A DNA stretch of 64,000 nucleotides from Fastidiosipila sp963510375. Lineage in GTDB: Bacteria > Bacillota > Clostridia > Saccharofermentanales > Fastidiosipilaceae. The notes beneath the pieces were generated by a model, which saw only the letters and a list, made by a program, of their open reading frames with translations, was not told where the DNA came from and did no database searches. Below, piece by piece: positions 1-9,564 of the stretch. The position numbers and the translations under genes were made by a program. Each line of letters starts with the position of its first letter. Position 1 is the first letter of the stretch. The stretch spans positions 1 through 64,000 of the forward strand of contig CAUPES010000007.1 of NCBI GenBank assembly GCA_963510375.1, read 5' to 3'.

Positions 1-141
1 ACGGCTATGATTTAATTAGAACTTAGGGTACCAACACTATTTGTGCAAGAACCAATTATACACTGTAAAAACCCGAACACTAAGCAATTTACCTTTCTAT
101 AAAGAATCAACTGCTTACTTACTTCATTGCAATAGAAAAGC

Positions 142-177
142 ACAAAAAATGGCTGCCTCTGCAAAGACAACCATTTT
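142..177 (-). terminator. Rho-independent terminator after nrdR
   Basis: On the minus strand a 12-bp stem (outer arms AAAATGG/CCATTTT, inner TTGTC/GGCAG with two G-U pairs) encloses an 8-nt loop and is followed by a T-rich tail. It lies about 40 bp past the nrdR stop and closes the ftsZ-nrdR end of the division cluster. Confidence 0.75.
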
Positions 178-214
178 ATTATCTTATTATGTTATGAAAC
201 TTAAGCAATCAACT

Positions 215-667
215 TTACTTACCTAAGAACCCTTTAAGTTCATTCATAAACTCTGTTACGTCCTTAAACTGTCTATATACAGAGGCGAAACGGACATAGG
301 CAACATCATCAAGTTCTTTCAGTTCATCCATCACCCAATTACCTATAGTCTCTGTGGGGATTTCACCGGACAACTGATTTCGTGCTCTATCTTCAACTCT
401 ACTTACTAAATCATTAATTTGTTGTGAGCTTACAGGTCGCTTCATGCTAGCTCGGACAACACCATTAAGAATTTTGTCTCTATCAAAAATTTCTCGTGTT
501 CCGTCTTTCTTTACCACTATTAATTCAGTTTTTTCTACTCTTTCATAAGTGGTAAATCTACATCCACAAGATAGACATTCACGTCTTCTTCTAATAGTCT
601 CGCCTTCTTCACTCGGTCGAGAATCTATGACCTTATCTTCATTTACTTCACAATGCGGACATTTCAT
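215..667 (-). CDS. nrdR: Transcriptional repressor NrdR
   Basis: NrdR senses ATP/dATP and represses ribonucleotide reductase genes by binding NrdR boxes. The 150-residue length is typical. The N-terminal zinc ribbon is complete (Cys3, Cys6, Cys31, Cys34), followed by the arginine run RRRR and an ATP-cone domain from about residue 49 that includes VVKKDGTREIF. It is the last gene of the minus-strand run, about 75 bp after ftsZ, and a terminator follows. The Shine-Dalgarno is weak (AAAGAG), which may mean dependence on ftsZ read-through. No ribonucleotide reductase gene is in the window. Confidence 0.97.
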   Translation of the reverse strand: MKCPHCEVNEDKVIDSRPSEEGETIRRRRECLSCGCRFTTYERVEKTELIVVKKDGTREIFDRDKILNGVVRASMKRPVSSQQINDLVSRVEDRARNQLSGEIPTETIGNWVMDELKELDDVAYVRFASVYRQFKDVTEFMNELKGFLGK

Positions 668-741
668 TTTTTATACTCTTTATCTTCTAAGTATCTTCTA
701 AGTCAATTTAGGCTTATTTCTCATTCGAAAAGAGCAATAAC

Positions 742-2175
742 TTACTTTTCGTCCTCATTAAATAACCATGGCAAAATTCTGCTATTTTGGTTTCTGCTAT
801 TTGACTCTCTTCTTTGTTGATTTCTATTCTCTCTTTCATCATATGTTGGAGTTTGGAAATCGTTTCTACGTGAATCTTCTCTTTCTTCTCTACGAGATTC
901 ACGATAAGGGGCTTCATTATAGCCAGCATCTCTGTATGATGATCTACGTTCAGTATTTCTTCTTTCTCTTGGGAAAGGATCTTCGTAGTTAGTTTCATAT
1001 GAAGGTGTATATTCTTCTCTACGGAAGCTTGGACGTTCTTCTCTTGCAACTGATCTTGCGTTTGAGCGATCACGATGATTATCTACTGCAAAATCTGTAT
1101 TTAACTCTTCATTTCTTACAGCTGAACCTATTGTACGAAAGCTTTCTGTATTAACTTCTGCTCCGAATTCATTGCTTTCATCGAAGCCTGAAGCAATAAT
1201 TGTGATCATAATTTCATCATCTAAGTTTTCATCTAAGACAGCACCAATAATAATATCTGCACTTGGATGAGCTGAATCTCTAACTAATGAAGCGGCTTCT
1301 GAAACTTCTCTAATCTTCATGCTTGAACCTGTGAAGTTGATAATGATCTTTTGAGCACCATCAATATTACTGTCTAACAATGGACTATGGATAGCTTCAT
1401 CAATTGCATCTTCAACTCTATCTGGGCCTTGAGCTCTACCGATACCCATGTGGCAAATACCAGCATCTGTCATTACACGTTTAACGTCAGCCATATCAAG
1501 GTTTATTAATCCTGGTACAGAAACTAAGTCTGAAATACCTGTAATACCATATCTTAATACGTGGTCAGCCATAGCAAATGCTTGGTCAACTGTTGTATCT
1601 TCGTCAGCTATATCTAATAATTTATCATTTGGTACTACAATTAGGGAGTCAACATATTTAGACAATTCTTCAATACCACCCTCAGCATTGATTGAACGTT
1701 TTGCACCTTCAAAGCGGAATGGTTTTGTAACAACACCAACTGTCAAAATTCCCATATCTTGAGCTATTTGAGCAATAACTGGAGCTGCACCTGTACCGGT
1801 ACCACCACCCATACCAGCTGTAACAAATAGTAAATCTGTTCCACGTAGCAAGCCTGAGATTTCATCTCTAGATTCAGTAGCTGCTTTTGCACCTACTTCA
1901 GGATCTGCACCAGCACCTAAACCACGAGTTAATTTATCACCAATTCTTACACGTGTAGGAGCTGCATTCATTTCCAAAGCTTGGTTATCTGTATTGATAG
2001 CTATAAAATCAACGCCCTTAACTTGAGAAAGTACCATTCTATTAATTGCGTTACAACCACCACCACCAACACCGATGGCTCTAATTACAGCCTTTTGTGT
2101 AAAATCTGAACTTGCATTTTCTTTTTTGCGATCTGTTGCAACTGGATTGTTTGTTGCCTTAGTTTTTGTATCCAC
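742..2175 (-). CDS. ftsZ: Cell division GTPase FtsZ
   Basis: FtsZ is the tubulin-like GTPase that forms the Z ring. It has 477 residues. A nucleotide-binding segment IGVGGGGCNAINRM lies at about 34-47, the tubulin signature GGGTGTG at 123-129 and the T7 loop NLDMAD at 225-230. The C-terminal tail ILPWLF binds partner proteins. Between core and tail is a linker of about 110 residues dominated by Arg and Glu. The start is GTG: an in-frame stop sits just upstream, no ATG occurs before residue 47, and AGGGAG lies 9 nt before the GTG. The usual ftsA neighbour is missing; sbp precedes it. Confidence 0.98.
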   Translation of the reverse strand: MDTKTKATNNPVATDRKKENASSDFTQKAVIRAIGVGGGGCNAINRMVLSQVKGVDFIAINTDNQALEMNAAPTRVRIGDKLTRGLGAGADPEVGAKAATESRDEISGLLRGTDLLFVTAGMGGGTGTGAAPVIAQIAQDMGILTVGVVTKPFRFEGAKRSINAEGGIEELSKYVDSLIVVPNDKLLDIADEDTTVDQAFAMADHVLRYGITGISDLVSVPGLINLDMADVKRVMTDAGICHMGIGRAQGPDRVEDAIDEAIHSPLLDSNIDGAQKIIINFTGSSMKIREVSEAASLVRDSAHPSADIIIGAVLDENLDDEIMITIIASGFDESNEFGAEVNTESFRTIGSAVRNEELNTDFAVDNHRDRSNARSVAREERPSFRREEYTPSYETNYEDPFPRERRNTERRSSYRDAGYNEAPYRESRREEREDSRRNDFQTPTYDERENRNQQRRESNSRNQNSRILPWLFNEDEK

Positions 2176-2245
2176 CTTTTAAATCTCCCTTCACAAACAC
2201 ATATAGCTTGAATAATTTAAATTCGAAATCTTTTTGATTGTTTCA

Positions 2246-2274
2246 ATAATATTACATTTAAATTACAAAATCAA
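2246..2274 (-). promoter_or_regulatory. Predicted sigma-A promoter for ftsZ
   Basis: On the minus strand TTGATT and TATTAT are separated by 17 bp, about 70 bp before the ftsZ start. The -10 matches 5 of 6 consensus bases and the -35 matches 4 of 6. The gap between sbp and ftsZ is large for this otherwise tightly packed cluster, which fits a separate ftsZ promoter. Confidence 0.45.
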
Positions 2275-2554
2275 GTTTAAATTATCTCTTATTCCTTTTC
2301 AAGTGAATTATTTATTTTTTCTGAATATTATGGGGCAAAGTTGGGCTTTTAAAAGTTATTAAAATTAATATCCGTAATATTTAGATAATATTAATTGATT
2401 ATATGTAATATACATATATTCTTAAAGCAAAACTAAATCCATTTGATTAATATTGGAAATACAAACATTACTTTTTAGCACAAGACAAATCAAAATTCAT
2501 CTCGTGGCAGTTAAAACTTTTATTTTTTGATGAACAAACTCCACCCAATACAAA
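2275..2554. other. sbp-ftsZ intergenic region
   Basis: The whole gap (2176-2554) is very A+T-rich. Apart from the promoter and ribosome-binding site near ftsZ, I see only a short AT palindrome (ATATGTA/TACATAT near 2403-2419). There is no convincing terminator after sbp, no reading frame and no RNA gene. Confidence 0.4.
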
Positions 2555-3304
2555 TTAATTTTTATTAGTTTCTTCTGACTCTTTCGCTAACTTTTCAGCT
2601 TCAGTAATAGGTTTTAGATTTAAAGTTTTGGGCTCTAATTTGGCATTATCATTTAGATTATCGCCTGGTTCTAAATTTTCTAAGACTTTATCATTATTAC
2701 CATCTTTAACTTCACTTACAACAGCATTTTTTAGACTTAATTTAAGTTCTTCACGTCTACGAATATTTTGCAGTTGCGCAATTGCCTCTTCCTCCTCTAG
2801 AATATCAGCCTCGCTTACTAAACTATCTGCCTCAATTCGCAAATTTTTAGCTTTTGACCTTAAGTACTCCACTTTTTGTTGACGTTCTGTATCAGGATTA
2901 ATTTCTTCAACTGGCAAATCTGTTGATTCACCTTCGTCTCTAATCCATAATTCTAGAATTTTACGTTTACGTCTCTGACGCTTATACCATGTTTTAATAA
3001 GCTTAGAAGTATTATCAAACATACGCATTCCCAAGTAGATAATAATTGGAATAGCTAAATCTACTCCCAAGGCATCACCTAGTGCTTTGAATAAAACTGC
3101 AAGCAGCATGTCACTTAACCACTTCAAAAGGAAATAAGAATTAGAAAAATTTTTATTATAAAAAGCTCTGCCTGCTTCTATTAAGCTATCCAAGGACACA
3201 AGAATAATTAAAGTAATGTAAGAATAATATACGGTAGGCAAAGAAAAACTTGAGAATAACCCAATTATTAAGCCAACAATTATAGCAACCAAAACAATTA
3301 ACAT
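2555..3304 (-). CDS. sbp: Sbp-family (DUF1290) membrane protein with long C-terminal extension
   Basis: The first about 115 residues match the small basic protein (DUF1290) found beside ftsZ in many Bacillota: three hydrophobic segments (about 1-20, 25-42, 65-92), with SLPTVYYSYITLIILVSLDS and a GVDLAIPIIIYLGMRMFDN-type stretch. After a basic patch RQRRKRK, about 130 extra residues follow that are Glu/Lys/Leu-rich and look like coiled coil (about 140-190) and then a disordered tail. Ordinary Sbp proteins end near 110-120 residues. Position between divIB and ftsZ supports the call; biochemical function is unknown. GGGAG lies 8 nt before the ATG. Confidence 0.8.
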   Translation of the reverse strand: MLIVLVAIIVGLIIGLFSSFSLPTVYYSYITLIILVSLDSLIEAGRAFYNKNFSNSYFLLKWLSDMLLAVLFKALGDALGVDLAIPIIIYLGMRMFDNTSKLIKTWYKRQRRKRKILELWIRDEGESTDLPVEEINPDTERQQKVEYLRSKAKNLRIEADSLVSEADILEEEEAIAQLQNIRRREELKLSLKNAVVSEVKDGNNDKVLENLEPGDNLNDNAKLEPKTLNLKPITEAEKLAKESEETNKN

Positions 3305-3345
3305 TTGTAATTCTCCCTTTCTTTACCTAGATAAATCAATTTCTT

Positions 3346-4314
3346 TTAGTCTTCATTTTCAGAAGAGCTTGAACTTTCTTCTGTTGCAGTTGTACTCGTA
3401 GAACTTGTCGCTCTAGAAACACTAGTACTGGCATGAATCGACTCTTTATTAATTACGTTCTCTTGAGTAGTCTCTGGCAACAATAATTCTTCAATCGGCT
3501 TTGGCAGCTTAGCATTTTTATTAAACACTCTCTGAGTTTTACTTATTGATAAAACACCTTCACCCAAATTATCCAATACATTTTTTTGGATAGTTTTTCT
3601 CAACCATGCAATTGCTTGCTGTGGTTCCTCACTTGGATTGATCAACACATTTAGCGGCTTACCTTGCATATCTTTAACCGTCAAATATAAACTATTAGAC
3701 TGATAAGATCTATATGCCAAAACCTGATCAGCTAATCTGTACCTATCCATTGAGTTCTTATCTGTTTCTAAAATAATATTCATTACAATTAGACAACGTT
3801 TAACGTGTCGCATAGTTTCTACTGAAACACTCTCACCAACAACATGGCGATTTAAATTCAATCCGGTAATTATAGGAGCTGCACCATTTGGTCTTTTGCT
3901 TAAAACCGCTAGAATTTTGCCTTCCTTGTCTATTGCTAAATATTCAGAATTACTGTTAACGTATGCAACTTCGAGTCTTTCTTTTACATTAATATTAACT
4001 GTATATGGATAGCTAACACGAACTTTAACTTCTTCTATGTAAGGATTATCTTCTTTTAATTTATCTTCAATCTTCCCATATCTAAAACCTAAAATTTGTT
4101 CTGGGCTACCAGAAATATATGAGAACAGATGATGCCCTTTCTTGATATCTGTAGACGCTATTATCCTTTCACTATCTAACTTTCTAGCTCCATTAACGAT
4201 CACGTTCTCTATGTAAAATTGAGGCAAAATAGCTATTGCCGCAATTATTAAGGCAAGAATAATTACAAGCAAAGATACCCAAATATATTTATTGTTTTTT
4301 CTAGCCTTGTCCAA
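3346..4314 (-). CDS. divIB: Cell division protein FtsQ/DivIB
   Basis: This is a bitopic division protein that works with FtsL and FtsB/DivIC in the septal synthase complex. It has a short basic N-terminus, one membrane segment at about 10-31, then a POTRA domain beginning at FYIENVIVNGARKL and an FtsQ beta domain. The last about 45 residues are Ser/Thr/Glu-rich and probably disordered. The start is TTG: an in-frame TAA lies three codons upstream and GAGG sits 9 nt before it. The gap to the murG stop is 18 bp. Homologues are divergent, but gene position and domain order make the call firm. Confidence 0.9.
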   Translation of the reverse strand: MDKARKNNKYIWVSLLVIILALIIAAIAILPQFYIENVIVNGARKLDSERIIASTDIKKGHHLFSYISGSPEQILGFRYGKIEDKLKEDNPYIEEVKVRVSYPYTVNINVKERLEVAYVNSNSEYLAIDKEGKILAVLSKRPNGAAPIITGLNLNRHVVGESVSVETMRHVKRCLIVMNIILETDKNSMDRYRLADQVLAYRSYQSNSLYLTVKDMQGKPLNVLINPSEEPQQAIAWLRKTIQKNVLDNLGEGVLSISKTQRVFNKNAKLPKPIEELLLPETTQENVINKESIHASTSVSRATSSTSTTATEESSSSSENED

Positions 4315-4332
4315 CTTTCTTTACCTCTTTAT

Positions 4333-5517
4333 TTACCTATTTATTTCTTTATTAATATTTTCTGCAATTATACTTGCTGCATTCTCTGGTGAAAATGCTT
4401 TCGCCTTCTCTGACATTTTAACCAATTTATCTGGATTATTCATTAAATCTAAAATAATTTTCTCTAGATCTTCTACTTCCATATTTAAATCATCTAGCTT
4501 GAAAGCTGCGCCGTTATCTACAAGAATCTTTGCGTTATATTCCTGATGATTATTAATTGCATACGGATATGGAACCAATATACTTGGTTTGCCTAATGCC
4601 TGTAACTCCGCACATGTACCTGCTCCTGCTCTAGAAATCACAAGATCAGCAGCTGCCATCTCCTCTGGCATATTAAAGCTATAATCACTAACTTTTAAAA
4701 CATTAGTTAGAGAAAGGGACTTCTCTTTAATTTCTTCATATCTATCTTTTCCACTAATTAAATGCATTTTTATCTTTTGCTTTAACTCATTGAATCGGCC
4801 CTCTAATTTTGCTGCAAGCTGTACACAGGTCTCATTTAATGTTTTTGCTCCTAAGCTACCTCCTGTAACCAAAATGTAGAATTCATCATCTGCAATTTTC
4901 AGTTTTTTTCTAGCTTCAACTTTATTTTGCTCAAAAAATTTTTCGTTTACAGGATTTCCACTAAATACGACTTTTCTGCACTTTGGTAAAAGGTCCGCTG
5001 TTTCCGCATAACTAGTAAAAACTACACTTGCTTTTGGACTGAAAACTTTGGTCGCTCTACCAGGAATAGCATTTTGTTCATGCAAAAAATACTTAACTTT
5101 CTTCCTTCTTGCCGCTAAAAGCAAAGGAAAAGATACATAGCCGCCTGCACCAATACATGCAACAATATTTAACTTTTTAAGTAGGGATCTAGCTTGTCTA
5201 AAACCTCTTGAATTAACCAACGATGTTTCAAGGTAGCCTTTTATTGTTTTTTTATTCAAGCCCCAGGCTTCCATCCAATAAAAATCAAACTCACTCTTGC
5301 CAACTAAACTAGCTTCTATTTCGCCACCATTTCCACAAAAAACGATTTGGAAATTAGGGTTTAGTTTCAATAGCGCTCTTGCAATTGCTAAAGCTGGATT
5401 AACATGTCCTGCTGTACCACCAGCTCCTATTAGAATAGTTGGTCTAGTTTTAGATAGTTTTTCAAGCGTTTCTACCTGTGCTGCTCTGAGTTGCTCTTTG
5501 TTAACTTCGTAAGACAT
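4333..5517 (-). CDS. murG: UDP-N-acetylglucosamine:lipid I GlcNAc transferase MurG
   Basis: MurG is a GT28 enzyme at the inner membrane face that converts lipid I to lipid II. It has 394 residues with an N-terminal extension of about 25. The glycine loop GAGGTAGHVNPALA lies at about 32-45, and the C-terminal UDP-GlcNAc site includes SRAGAGTCAELQALGKPS followed by the NNHQEYNAK motif. It starts one base after the ftsW stop (TAAGATG), with GGAG inside the end of ftsW, so the two are translationally coupled. Normally murC follows murG; here divIB follows directly. Confidence 0.97.
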   Translation of the reverse strand: MSYEVNKEQLRAAQVETLEKLSKTRPTILIGAGGTAGHVNPALAIARALLKLNPNFQIVFCGNGGEIEASLVGKSEFDFYWMEAWGLNKKTIKGYLETSLVNSRGFRQARSLLKKLNIVACIGAGGYVSFPLLLAARRKKVKYFLHEQNAIPGRATKVFSPKASVVFTSYAETADLLPKCRKVVFSGNPVNEKFFEQNKVEARKKLKIADDEFYILVTGGSLGAKTLNETCVQLAAKLEGRFNELKQKIKMHLISGKDRYEEIKEKSLSLTNVLKVSDYSFNMPEEMAAADLVISRAGAGTCAELQALGKPSILVPYPYAINNHQEYNAKILVDNGAAFKLDDLNMEVEDLEKIILDLMNNPDKLVKMSEKAKAFSPENAASIIAENINKEINR

Positions 5518-5518
5518 C

Positions 5519-6787
5519 TTACAACTCCTCTCTTACTCCAAATTTGGAAACATTAAGCAAGAGTCCAATTCCTATAAGGAAGAACATATTAGATGTACCA
5601 CCATAACTAAAAAATGGTAACGAAATACCTGTTGGTGGAATTGCTCCTACATTAACGGCAACGTTAAGCATCGCTTGAACTGTTATCAACGTTGATATCC
5701 CTGTAGCCACTATCTGAGCATAAACTGAACTAGATTTATGAGCGATTCTCATTCCTAACAAGAAAAATACTAAAAATAGAAGTATTACAACTAAGCCACC
5801 AATAAAACCTGTTTCTTCAACTAAATTACTAAAAATATAGTCATTATGAACTTCAGGTAAATAGCGGTTTTTTTGTTTTCCTTGGCCGAGCCCTACTCCA
5901 GTCCAACCACCTGACCCAATAGCGATATAAGCCTGATTAGATTGATAAGCCTCATCCGCAGTAACTGTACTATCTCCCTTAAAGATATCTAAACGAGTAA
6001 AGACGTGCCCGAATCTACCTGTAATTTTCTCGGGCAAAAAGTCCCAGATACTAAAAATAAATAAAGCAAATAAAGCTATGGAAATTATTAAAATGACCGC
6101 AGCTGTTAACCAACTTCTCCAAGGCAGACCTGCAGCTAATAATGTGGCAAAAGAAACCATAAGGATAATAAAAATACCAGACATGTGAGTTTGTAGTGAC
6201 ATAATACCGACAGGAACCGCAACAATCAGAGCTGGTATAAGTATATCCCAACCAGCATCTTTCAAAGCACCTCTAAGACCTGCTTCTCTTTGGAACCTAC
6301 CTGCAGCTCTTTGTTTAAATAGCCATGACTCGTAACAAGCTATAATATATACAATGGCGACTTTCATAAACTCAGACGGTTGGAAAGTACCAAATATAGG
6401 TATCGATAACCATCTTCTAGCACCATTTATAGGTCTTGTAAACAAAGTCAAAAATAGTAATATTACACCAATCATATAAACTGCAGCTGCAAAAGCTAGG
6501 CGATCAAACATTTTCAGGTTAAATTTACTCAACCAAACCATAAAGCCTATTCCAATAATGTTCGCTACCAATTGTCTAACTAAATAACTTGTACCTGTTT
6601 CACTTTCGATAATAGAGTCAGACATACTTGCACTGAAAAGCATAACTAAACCAAAAGCTAACATTAACACTACAACAATAATTATTGTCGTATCAACATT
6701 ATTGGTTTGTTGCCACTTACGAGAGTCATTCAAATTTTGTTTCGAACGTTCTATCAATCTTTCTCTTTTTCCTAAATTACTCTCCAT
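5519..6787 (-). CDS. ftsW: SEDS-family peptidoglycan polymerase FtsW
   Basis: FtsW polymerises lipid II at the septum together with the cognate class B PBP. The 422 residues contain about ten membrane segments after a basic cytoplasmic N-terminus of about 30. The SEDS signature appears as RWLSIPIFGTFQPSEFMK and, near the C-terminus, GISLPFFSYGG. Context in the dcw cluster favours FtsW or SpoVE over RodA. Good Shine-Dalgarno (GGAG, 7 nt). In many Firmicutes murD stands between mraY and ftsW; here only 70 bp separate them. Confidence 0.94.
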   Translation of the reverse strand: MESNLGKRERLIERSKQNLNDSRKWQQTNNVDTTIIIVVVLMLAFGLVMLFSASMSDSIIESETGTSYLVRQLVANIIGIGFMVWLSKFNLKMFDRLAFAAAVYMIGVILLFLTLFTRPINGARRWLSIPIFGTFQPSEFMKVAIVYIIACYESWLFKQRAAGRFQREAGLRGALKDAGWDILIPALIVAVPVGIMSLQTHMSGIFIILMVSFATLLAAGLPWRSWLTAAVILIISIALFALFIFSIWDFLPEKITGRFGHVFTRLDIFKGDSTVTADEAYQSNQAYIAIGSGGWTGVGLGQGKQKNRYLPEVHNDYIFSNLVEETGFIGGLVVILLFLVFFLLGMRIAHKSSSVYAQIVATGISTLITVQAMLNVAVNVGAIPPTGISLPFFSYGGTSNMFFLIGIGLLLNVSKFGVREEL

Positions 6788-6857
6788 TATCTTTCTCCGT
6801 AAATATTATCTCAACTTATCTCAAGCATTTTGAACTATTGCAATAATTATATAATGA

Positions 6858-7868
6858 CTAAGCAAAAGGCCAAATCATTAACGCTGCCAAAACAACTCCA
6901 ACTAATTGTACTGCAGTGAAACTTAGAACTACTTTTTCTTCTTTCCAACCTCTTAGCTCAAAAGCATGATGTATAGGGGTCATTCTAAAAATACGTTTGC
7001 CACCAGTTGCCTTGAAATATGCAGTTTGTAAGAGCACAGTAGCAATATCAATTACATATATAATTCCTGCAAAAATAAATGCCCATGGCATATTTAAGTA
7101 CAAGAATATTGCTGAAACCAAAGCCCCTAATGCTAATGACCCCATATCTCCCATGAAGCACTTTGCAGTGTGCCAATTGTATATCAAGAATCCCAAAAGT
7201 GCACCGATCATAACTGTACTAATTATAGTCAATGCCATACTACCTGGATTGCTATTAGCTTTATATGTAATATAGCCTGTAATTGCAGTAAATATTAATG
7301 TTACTATAGTTACTGAACTTGCTAGTCCATCTATACCATCAACTATATTTACAGCATTAGTACAAGCAAAAAAGTAGAAAATCAAGAACAAGGCATAAAC
7401 AAATTTCCAAACACCTTCAACTTGAATTGCATTCCATCCAAAAGGCATTGCAATTGTAATTGGATGATTTGATCCGTAAACAAAAACAAATACGAATATC
7501 ATTTGCACAATTAATAGGAGCAAAGCTTTTTGTCCATCACCAAGCCCATCATTATTAACTTTAATATTGAAGTAATCATCTACAAAACCAATTATCGCAT
7601 GAGCTAGAACAAATAAAGCAATCATTAGCACCGTTGGATTATAGTCAAGGATTAGATAAATTATAGCTAGTATAAAAAAAGATCCTAAGAAAATAAAGCC
7701 ACCAAAACTTGGGGTACCAGCTTTAGCCAAATGTGTTTGTGGTCCATCTCCTCTAACATGTTGACCTAGTTGAAATTTTCTCAAAAGTGGAATAATAAAT
7801 TTACCACTCACTGCAGCTATTAAAAATCCCAGAATTAAAGCTGCACAAATTTTCATAACTTCAATCAT
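6858..7868 (-). CDS. mraY: Phospho-N-acetylmuramoyl-pentapeptide transferase MraY
   Basis: MraY attaches phospho-MurNAc-pentapeptide to undecaprenyl phosphate, giving lipid I. It is polytopic (about ten membrane segments). Conserved motifs are DDYFN, NAVNIVDGIDGLA, CFMGDMGSLALG and the C-terminal HHAFELRGW. I chose the ATG at 7868 because AGAGGAG lies 6 nt upstream; a longer frame could begin at a TTG at 7892 but would place that ribosome-binding site inside the gene. It follows murF closely. Confidence 0.97.
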   Translation of the reverse strand: MIEVMKICAALILGFLIAAVSGKFIIPLLRKFQLGQHVRGDGPQTHLAKAGTPSFGGFIFLGSFFILAIIYLILDYNPTVLMIALFVLAHAIIGFVDDYFNIKVNNDGLGDGQKALLLLIVQMIFVFVFVYGSNHPITIAMPFGWNAIQVEGVWKFVYALFLIFYFFACTNAVNIVDGIDGLASSVTIVTLIFTAITGYITYKANSNPGSMALTIISTVMIGALLGFLIYNWHTAKCFMGDMGSLALGALVSAIFLYLNMPWAFIFAGIIYVIDIATVLLQTAYFKATGGKRIFRMTPIHHAFELRGWKEEKVVLSFTAVQLVGVVLAALMIWPFA

Positions 7869-7897
7869 TGTAAACTCCTCTTTGCACGCCAAATTAT

Positions 7898-9493
7898 TTA
7901 TTTGTTCTTAAAAGCATCTGCTACTTCATCCAAAGCAAATCCTCTAGAACCTTTAAATAAAATTATACTGTCTTTTATATCTTGCTTTAATAAATACTCT
8001 TCTATTTGCTCATTACTAGTAAATACTTTAGCAAATTTCTCTGGACTTTTATTTGTAATAATTTTGCTCATATGCTCTGCTTCAGGACCAATTAAATAAA
8101 CTTCACTTATCTTGCTCTTAGCCAATGCAGCTGCAATATCAGCGTGTAGCTGTTTTCTATAAGAACCCAGTTCATTAACACCACCAATAACAGCTATGCT
8201 TCTCTTGTAAGCAGATGTTGCTAGCAATTTATCTACTAAAATAAAAGCTGTTTTCAAAGATTCTGGACTTGCATTATAACTGTCATCAATTAGAATATTA
8301 TTATTTTTTATCTTACTTATCTCTTGGCGTCCAGAACTTATATTTAAGCCATCAGCAAAACTATGTTTAACCTTTTCAAGATCTCTACCATAAATATCAG
8401 CTACTGCAACAGCAAATAATATATTCTCTGTCACTTGCGGTCCAAGTGTTGGCACTTCTATTTCAATTAAAAGCTTATAACCATCAGATGAGCCGCCAGT
8501 TTTTTTGTATATTTCGAAACTACTTCCACCAGCTTCTATCTTTAAATTTTTAAGCTTGTATCGTGTACCAGAGATATTCTTCCCAAATTTCTTTGCTTGC
8601 TTATTTAATGACTTTCCGCATTCAAATGCCGCATCTGCTAATCCATTTATACTATTTTCATTAGCTTCTATTGGCAAATCAGCATCTTCAGTCAAAACGC
8701 TTCTAATTCCTTGGCTCAATCCATCTGTGTCTAAAAAGATTACTGCACGTTCCGACTTCACTTTATCCGCCAATGTTAACAAATATGGATCTTCTGCATT
8801 TATAAGAAGAGGTGCCTCAGATTGTGTATCTGTAAGAATTTCAGACTTTGCTTCTAGTATATCTTTACGAGAACCCAGCCTCTCGATATGAGATGTACCA
8901 ATATTAGTAATTAAGCTTAGGTCCGCTTTTATTGCTTTCGCACATTCTTCTATTTGCCCTTTGCCGTCCATGCCTACTTCAATTATGGCAAAATCTATAT
9001 TTTCTGGAATGTCTAATAAAGTATATGAAACTCCAAAATTATTATTTAAATTCTTAGCTGTTTTATACACTTCTGCTGAGCTAGCAAGAGCCTGAGCAAT
9101 GCAATCTTTAGTACTTGTTTTGCCTACAGAACCAGTTAACGAAATAAGTTCAGCATTCAATTTATCTCGATACAGCCCTGCAATATCTAATAGTGCTGTT
9201 GTCGTATTATTAACTAATAAAACAGTTATTTTTTCAGACCATTTTTTTGCTAAATCTCTATTGGAAATTACAAGTGCTTTATTACCTTGCTGTATAGCCT
9301 CTTCCAAAAAATTATGAGCATCAAATTTTTCACCTATTAAAGCAATAAAAATTGCATTATCTAGGCTTTCTCTAGTATCTGTTGAAATATTCTCTATTAC
9401 AAAATCTCTAGGGGCTTTCCCCAATTTTTCCAAAGAAAAAGTTTCAGCTCCAATGACATCTATTATTTCTTGTAAATTAAATTTTTTTCGCAT
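7898..9493 (-). CDS. murF: UDP-MurNAc-tripeptide:D-Ala-D-Ala ligase MurF
   Basis: MurF adds D-Ala-D-Ala to complete the cytoplasmic pentapeptide precursor. The Mur-ligase P-loop reads TGSVGKTSTKD, followed by a NNNFGVSYTLL segment, the central ATPase domain (IIEVGMDGKGQIE, ITNIGTSHIERLGS) and a C-terminal domain with DDSYNASPESLK. I use the ATG at 9493, which gives a typical N-terminus (MRKKFNLQEIIDVIGA); a TTG at 9523 would add ten residues, and neither start has a strong ribosome-binding site. A stretch of about 70 residues in the centre (SQGIRSVLTEDADL onward) is longer than in common MurF proteins. Confidence 0.96.
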   Translation of the reverse strand: MRKKFNLQEIIDVIGAETFSLEKLGKAPRDFVIENISTDTRESLDNAIFIALIGEKFDAHNFLEEAIQQGNKALVISNRDLAKKWSEKITVLLVNNTTTALLDIAGLYRDKLNAELISLTGSVGKTSTKDCIAQALASSAEVYKTAKNLNNNFGVSYTLLDIPENIDFAIIEVGMDGKGQIEECAKAIKADLSLITNIGTSHIERLGSRKDILEAKSEILTDTQSEAPLLINAEDPYLLTLADKVKSERAVIFLDTDGLSQGIRSVLTEDADLPIEANENSINGLADAAFECGKSLNKQAKKFGKNISGTRYKLKNLKIEAGGSSFEIYKKTGGSSDGYKLLIEIEVPTLGPQVTENILFAVAVADIYGRDLEKVKHSFADGLNISSGRQEISKIKNNNILIDDSYNASPESLKTAFILVDKLLATSAYKRSIAVIGGVNELGSYRKQLHADIAAALAKSKISEVYLIGPEAEHMSKIITNKSPEKFAKVFTSNEQIEEYLLKQDIKDSIILFKGSRGFALDEVADAFKNK

Positions 9494-9564
9494 TTTATCA
9501 TCTAATTTTCTATTAAAAATCAATTTTATTATTCATGTTAATCGTAACTAAATCTTAAAAATAC

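Noticed and set aside
41..226. 61-codon plus-strand frame at the window start
   Set aside because: It runs across the nrdR terminator and into the end of nrdR, has no ribosome-binding site, and its product shows no domain or membrane pattern.
714..1073. 119-codon frame on the same strand as ftsZ
   Set aside because: It is an out-of-frame shadow of the repetitive Arg/Glu linker codons of ftsZ.
8505..8891. 128-codon plus-strand frame inside murF
   Set aside because: It is a complementary-strand shadow of a clearly coding gene, with no homology and no initiation signal.
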